This document shows positions 61,089-64,000 of a stretch of 64,000 nucleotides of DNA, piece by piece (the first letter of the stretch is position 1; each line of letters starts with the position of its first letter). The translations under genes and the position numbers were made by a program. The DNA is taken from contig NZ_CP029378.1 in the NCBI RefSeq assembly GCF_003268675.1, positions 5,394,001-5,458,000 on the forward strand, written 5' to 3'. The notes below the pieces were generated by a model. The model saw only the letters and a list, made by a program, of their open reading frames with translations. It made no database searches and was not told the DNA's origin. This DNA is from Streptomyces bacillaris. Its GTDB lineage: Bacteria > Actinomycetota > Actinomycetes > Streptomycetales > Streptomycetaceae.

Positions 61089-62183
61089 TCAGCGCGGCAG
61101 CACCATCACATAGGCCGCGGGCTCCTGGTCGCCCGCCGCCATCAGCGCCGTGCGCACCACTGTGGCCTGCTGCTCCGTCGCCTCGCGCAGCTTCCGCGGG
61201 GTGAGGTGGACGACCGTGATCCCGAGCCGCTCCAGCCGCTCCCGCTTGGCGGCGTACGCGGACCACTGCGGGTCCTCCGTGCGCCCCGCGCCCCGGTTCC
61301 CACCCCGCCGCTCCGGTTCCGGCGCACCGAACCGGGGTGCCCGGGTGTCCAGTTCCACGGCAACGGCGAGATCCGGCCAGTACGCGTCCACCCCGCCCAG
61401 CTCCGGCCCGCCCGGCAGCCGCAGCTCCACGTTCCACAGCGGTTCGGGCAGCCCGTGCTCGCGCACCATCGCGTACAGCCGCCCTTCCGCCGCCGCGCGC
61501 CCCTCCGCCAGCAGCGCGTCCACGGCGCCCACCACCGCCGGTCGCCCCAGCACCTTCGCCGCACTCAACTCCCGCACCACGGCACCCGGTTCGCAGTGCC
61601 CGGCCCGCACGGCCTCGGTCAGCAGCCGGCGTACGTCCGCCGCGTCGCCCGCCCCCGCCACCGCGTCGGCCAGCGCCCGCTCCACCGGCGCGACGGGCAC
61701 CCCGGCCAGCCGTACCGGCGGGGGCAGTGCGGCGGCCCGCACCACCTCCACGTACCGGGTCGAGCGCAGCCGCCGGGTCCGCGGCACCAGGACATCGACG
61801 CGGTGCAGCGCCTCCAGGTCCGGCGCCGAGGCGAAACCGTGCAGCGCGAGCGCCGCCAGACCGGTCACCATCGCCTCGCCGAACCCGTCGTCCGTGGGCT
61901 CCGGGGGCGTACGCCGGGAGGAGGCCGGCGGGCGCCCCGCGTACAACAGGGCGCCGTGCAGCCGCTCCTGGCCGCTGGGCGGGCCCGCGTGCAGCAGATA
62001 GACGCCCGGCAGCAGGGGCTGCCAGGGCCCGCCGGGCAGACACTGCGCCGACGTCTGCGCGGCGGAGACACCCCGTGCGCGGAGCTGGGCGGCGGACAGG
62101 ACGCGGTGGGGCGCGTCCTGGAAGGGGTGCGCGGGGCGCGGGAAAAGCGGGGGCAAAGGGGAGAGCGGGGTGTTCTGGGTCAT
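61089..62183 (-). CDS. AbiEi/DUF559-like protein with nuclease-fold C-terminus
   Basis: A 364-residue protein typical of actinobacterial AbiEi-like or DUF559-like families. The N-terminal part (ARGVSAAQTSAQCLPGGPWQ, PLLPGVYLLHAGPPSGQERL) resembles the winged-helix AbiEi antitoxin region. A middle section has VTGLAALALHGFA and RVDVLVPRTRRLRSTRYVEV. The C-terminal part has the restriction-endonuclease-like pattern GVDAYWPDLAVAVELDTRAP (Asp...Glu-x-Asp) and ERLERLGITVVHLTPRKLRE. No AbiEii-type toxin gene is adjacent. The function is unknown; a nuclease role is suggested by the fold pattern only. ATG 62183 fits the MTQNTPLSPLPP start; the upstream open frame is not convincing. Confidence 0.7.
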   Translation of the reverse strand: MTQNTPLSPLPPLFPRPAHPFQDAPHRVLSAAQLRARGVSAAQTSAQCLPGGPWQPLLPGVYLLHAGPPSGQERLHGALLYAGRPPASSRRTPPEPTDDGFGEAMVTGLAALALHGFASAPDLEALHRVDVLVPRTRRLRSTRYVEVVRAAALPPPVRLAGVPVAPVERALADAVAGAGDAADVRRLLTEAVRAGHCEPGAVVRELSAAKVLGRPAVVGAVDALLAEGRAAAEGRLYAMVREHGLPEPLWNVELRLPGGPELGGVDAYWPDLAVAVELDTRAPRFGAPEPERRGGNRGAGRTEDPQWSAYAAKRERLERLGITVVHLTPRKLREATEQQATVVRTALMAAGDQEPAAYVMVLPR

Positions 62184-62474
62184 GGTTGATGATTTCCCGC
62201 CAACCCGGGCTGCCCTAACCCCTGTTACATAGCCGTCGACAATTCCGGACAACGCGCCCCTAAAGTACGGGCGTTCGAGGACCGAAAAGGACCGTCGCGC
62301 GAAGAATGCGGAGGGGCGCGTCGGGCGGATGTACGAGCGCCGATTTCGCGCCGCGCACACTCCGGACCCGCGCGCCCCCTCCTGCCGGGGCCGCCCCCGA
62401 TCACGTACGAGGGACGACCCCGCTCACGCACGTGCCGGGGACCCCGCTCACGTACGTACGGGGAATGACCCCGC
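62184..62474. other. Repeat-bearing intergenic region between AbiEi-like gene and second pepN
   Basis: A 291-bp gap. At 62400-62478 the element gaccccgctcacg recurs three times at roughly 25- to 30-bp spacing, with palindromic acgtacgt/cgtacg segments between copies. The promoter of the AbiEi-like gene should lie at the left end. No gene is seen. Confidence 0.5.
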
Positions 62475-64000
62475 TCACGCCCGCGCGTCGCACTCCTGCC
62501 CGCGCAGCACCCGCGCGAGGTCGTCCCGTGCCTCCAGGACGAGCCGGCGCAGCGCCGGAGCGGCGTCCTCGTGGTCGCTCAGCCAGGCGTCGGTCGCCGC
62601 GAGGGTCTCCGGGCTGTCCTGGAGCGCGGGGAAGAGCCCCCGCACCACGTGCATGCCGATCTGGATGGACCGCTCGGCCCAGATCCGCTCGATCACCGCG
62701 AAGTAGCGGTCCGCGTAAGGAGCCAGCAGCTCCCGCTGCGAGGGCTGCTCGAACCCGGTGATCGTCGCCTCGACCAGGGCGTTGGAGAGCTTGTCCGACT
62801 CCACGACCGCCGCCCAGGCCTGGGCCTTGACCGCCTCCGAGGGGCGCGAGGCCAGGCACCGTACGTGGTGGCGCTTGCCGGACGCCGTGTCGTCGCGGGC
62901 CAGTTCGGCGTCGATGGCCGCCTCGTCCGCCGCCCCGTGCGAGGCGAGCGGCGAGAGGAAGGCCCAGCGCAGCTCCTGGTCGACCTCCAGGCCGTCGATC
63001 CGGGCCGTGCCGTCCAGCAGCGAGCCCAGCAGCCGGAAGTCCGCCTCGGAGCCCGCGACGGCCGCGAAGAAGCGGGCCCAGGTCAGCTGGTGCTGGCTGC
63101 CCGGCTCGGCCTGCCGCAGCTCGCGCAGCGCGCCCTCGGCCAGCGCCCGGCCGCCCTCCTCGCGCCAGGCGGGGGCGGCGTAGTTCACCAGCGCCGACTG
63201 CGCCCAGGCGTGCAGCATCTGGAGGACGCCGATGTCGCTCTCGCGCCCGGCGTGCGCCAGCACCAGCGCGACGAAGTCGCGGGCGGGCAGCAGGGCGTCC
63301 CGCGTCAGGTTCCACAGGGCCGACCAGCACAGGGCGCGGGCCAGCGGGTCGGTGATGGAGCCCAGGTGGTCGCGGAGGGTGGCGAGCGACCCCTCGTCGA
63401 AGCGGATCTTGCAGTACGTGAGGTCGTCGTCGTTGACCAGGATCAGGTCGGGCCGCTCGGCCCCGGCCAGCTCCTTCACCACCGTGCGCTCCCCGGCCAC
63501 GTCCACCTCGGCGCGGGCGTACCGGGTCAGCTCGCCCTCCGGCGTACGCCGGTAGAGGCCGACGGCGACCCGGTGCGGGCGCAGCTCCGGGTGGGAGGCG
63601 GCGGCCTCCTGGACGACGGCCAGCTCGGTCAGCGTCCCGGCCGCGTCGTACGTCGGCACCGGGGTGAGCGCGTTGACGCCCGCGGTCTGGAGCCAGGAGC
63701 GCGACCAGGCGGTCATGTCCCGCCCGGAGGTCTCGGCCAGCACGGAGAGCAGGTCGCCCAGGCGCGTGTTGCCGTAGGCGTGCTGCTTGAAGTAGCGCCG
63801 CGCGCCCTCCAGGAAGGCGTCCCGCCCCACGTACGCCACCAGCTGCTTCAGGACGGAGGCGCCCTTGGCGTACGTGATGCCGTCGAAGTTCAGCTTGGCG
63901 TCCTCCAGGTCGCGGATGTCGGCCGTGATCGGGTGGGTGGAGGGCAGCTGGTCCGCGCGGTAGGCCCACGCCTTGCGGTTGTTGGCGAAGGTGATCCAGC
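62475..64000 (-). CDS. Aminopeptidase N paralogue, C-terminal part (5' end off window)
   Basis: The gene continues beyond the right edge. The visible ~508 residues correspond to the second half of an M1 aminopeptidase, starting just after the zinc-binding region. They read FANNRKAWAYRADQLPSTHP, LNFDGITYAKGASVLKQLVA and QHAYGNTRLGDLLSVLAETS, then the ERAP1-like helical domain to REELQ-type repeats and the C-terminus RVLRGQECDARA. It is clearly homologous to pepN at 52885-55461 (for example STHPI.ADI.DL.D, FDGITYAKGASVLKQLVAYVG). The active-site half is not in the window, so catalytic integrity cannot be judged. Confidence 0.92.
   Translation of the reverse strand, partial: WITFANNRKAWAYRADQLPSTHPITADIRDLEDAKLNFDGITYAKGASVLKQLVAYVGRDAFLEGARRYFKQHAYGNTRLGDLLSVLAETSGRDMTAWSRSWLQTAGVNALTPVPTYDAAGTLTELAVVQEAAASHPELRPHRVAVGLYRRTPEGELTRYARAEVDVAGERTVVKELAGAERPDLILVNDDDLTYCKIRFDEGSLATLRDHLGSITDPLARALCWSALWNLTRDALLPARDFVALVLAHAGRESDIGVLQMLHAWAQSALVNYAAPAWREEGGRALAEGALRELRQAEPGSQHQLTWARFFAAVAGSEADFRLLGSLLDGTARIDGLEVDQELRWAFLSPLASHGAADEAAIDAELARDDTASGKRHHVRCLASRPSEAVKAQAWAAVVESDKLSNALVEATITGFEQPSQRELLAPYADRYFAVIERIWAERSIQIGMHVVRGLFPALQDSPETLAATDAWLSDHEDAAPALRRLVLEARDDLARVLRGQECDARA

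Overview
The window is high-GC actinobacterial chromosome, almost certainly Streptomyces. Third codon positions are nearly all G or C, GTG and TTG starts and ATGA stop/start overlaps are common, and the gene sets are typical of the genus: a csnR-K chitosan-oligosaccharide operon, paired YfjP-like GTPases, EttA, a PknG-type kinase operon, and malQ, alc, pepN and asd. It looks like conserved core chromosome interrupted by one lower-GC accessory patch near 8.1-10.8 kb. No rRNA, CRISPR array, prophage or large biosynthetic cluster is visible.

Layout. 1-8.1 kb: the tail of an ABC-2 permease, a VWA lipoprotein, a DUF1772-like membrane protein, a cytoplasmic-looking peptidoglycan amidase, and a histidine kinase/response regulator/ABC-exporter locus. 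In that locus a 34-residue ORF of three 11-residue repeats exactly bridges the kinase and regulator genes. 8.1-10.8 kb: a two-gene unit of a small two-helix membrane protein overlapping a STAND (NB-ARC) ATPase whose TPR part lies in another frame. 11.1 kb: tRNA-Arg(TCT) with its terminator. 11.5-15.2 kb: two overlapping dynamin/YfjP-like GTPase genes. 15.3-22.2 kb: an SSB-like protein, a thioester (TQXA) surface protein with an LAxTG-type sorting tail, EttA, a hot-dog thioesterase, a hypothetical protein, a truncated haemoglobin and a PCMT-like methyltransferase.

22.2-33.9 kb, minus strand: a seven-gene signalling operon. In transcription order it encodes a GlnX-like 4-helix membrane protein, a GlnH-like amino-acid-binding protein, an uncharacterised helical protein, a PknG-like kinase, a PP2C phosphatase, a VWA protein and a zinc-ribbon/FHA protein. 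The likely logic is external Asp/Glu sensing relayed to a kinase/phosphatase pair with an FHA phospho-reader. 34.3-41.1 kb, minus strand: the complete csnR-E-F-G-H-K operon (ROK regulator, ABC importer, GH4 enzyme, sugar kinase) with a perfect palindrome in front of csnR. 41.2-46.2 kb: an MscS channel, an HNH endonuclease and a secreted GH84-like beta-N-acetylglucosaminidase, which may serve the same amino-sugar economy.

46.6-51.8 kb: a small repeat protein fused head-to-tail to malQ, a small membrane protein, a LysR regulator and allantoicase. 51.9-64 kb: a secreted hypothetical protein, a 196-bp MITE-like element flanked by CTAG, pepN, a MazEF-type toxin-antitoxin pair, asd, a large secreted subtilase, an AbiEi-like protein and the 3' part of a second pepN paralogue that runs off the right edge.

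The leads most worth follow-up are the membrane-protein/STAND pair that shares a repeated AVAVGG motif (8391-10805), the tandem-repeat micro-ORF bridging the two-component genes (5524-5628), and the zinc-ribbon-rich PknG/PP2C/VWA/FHA operon with its uncharacterised helical component.
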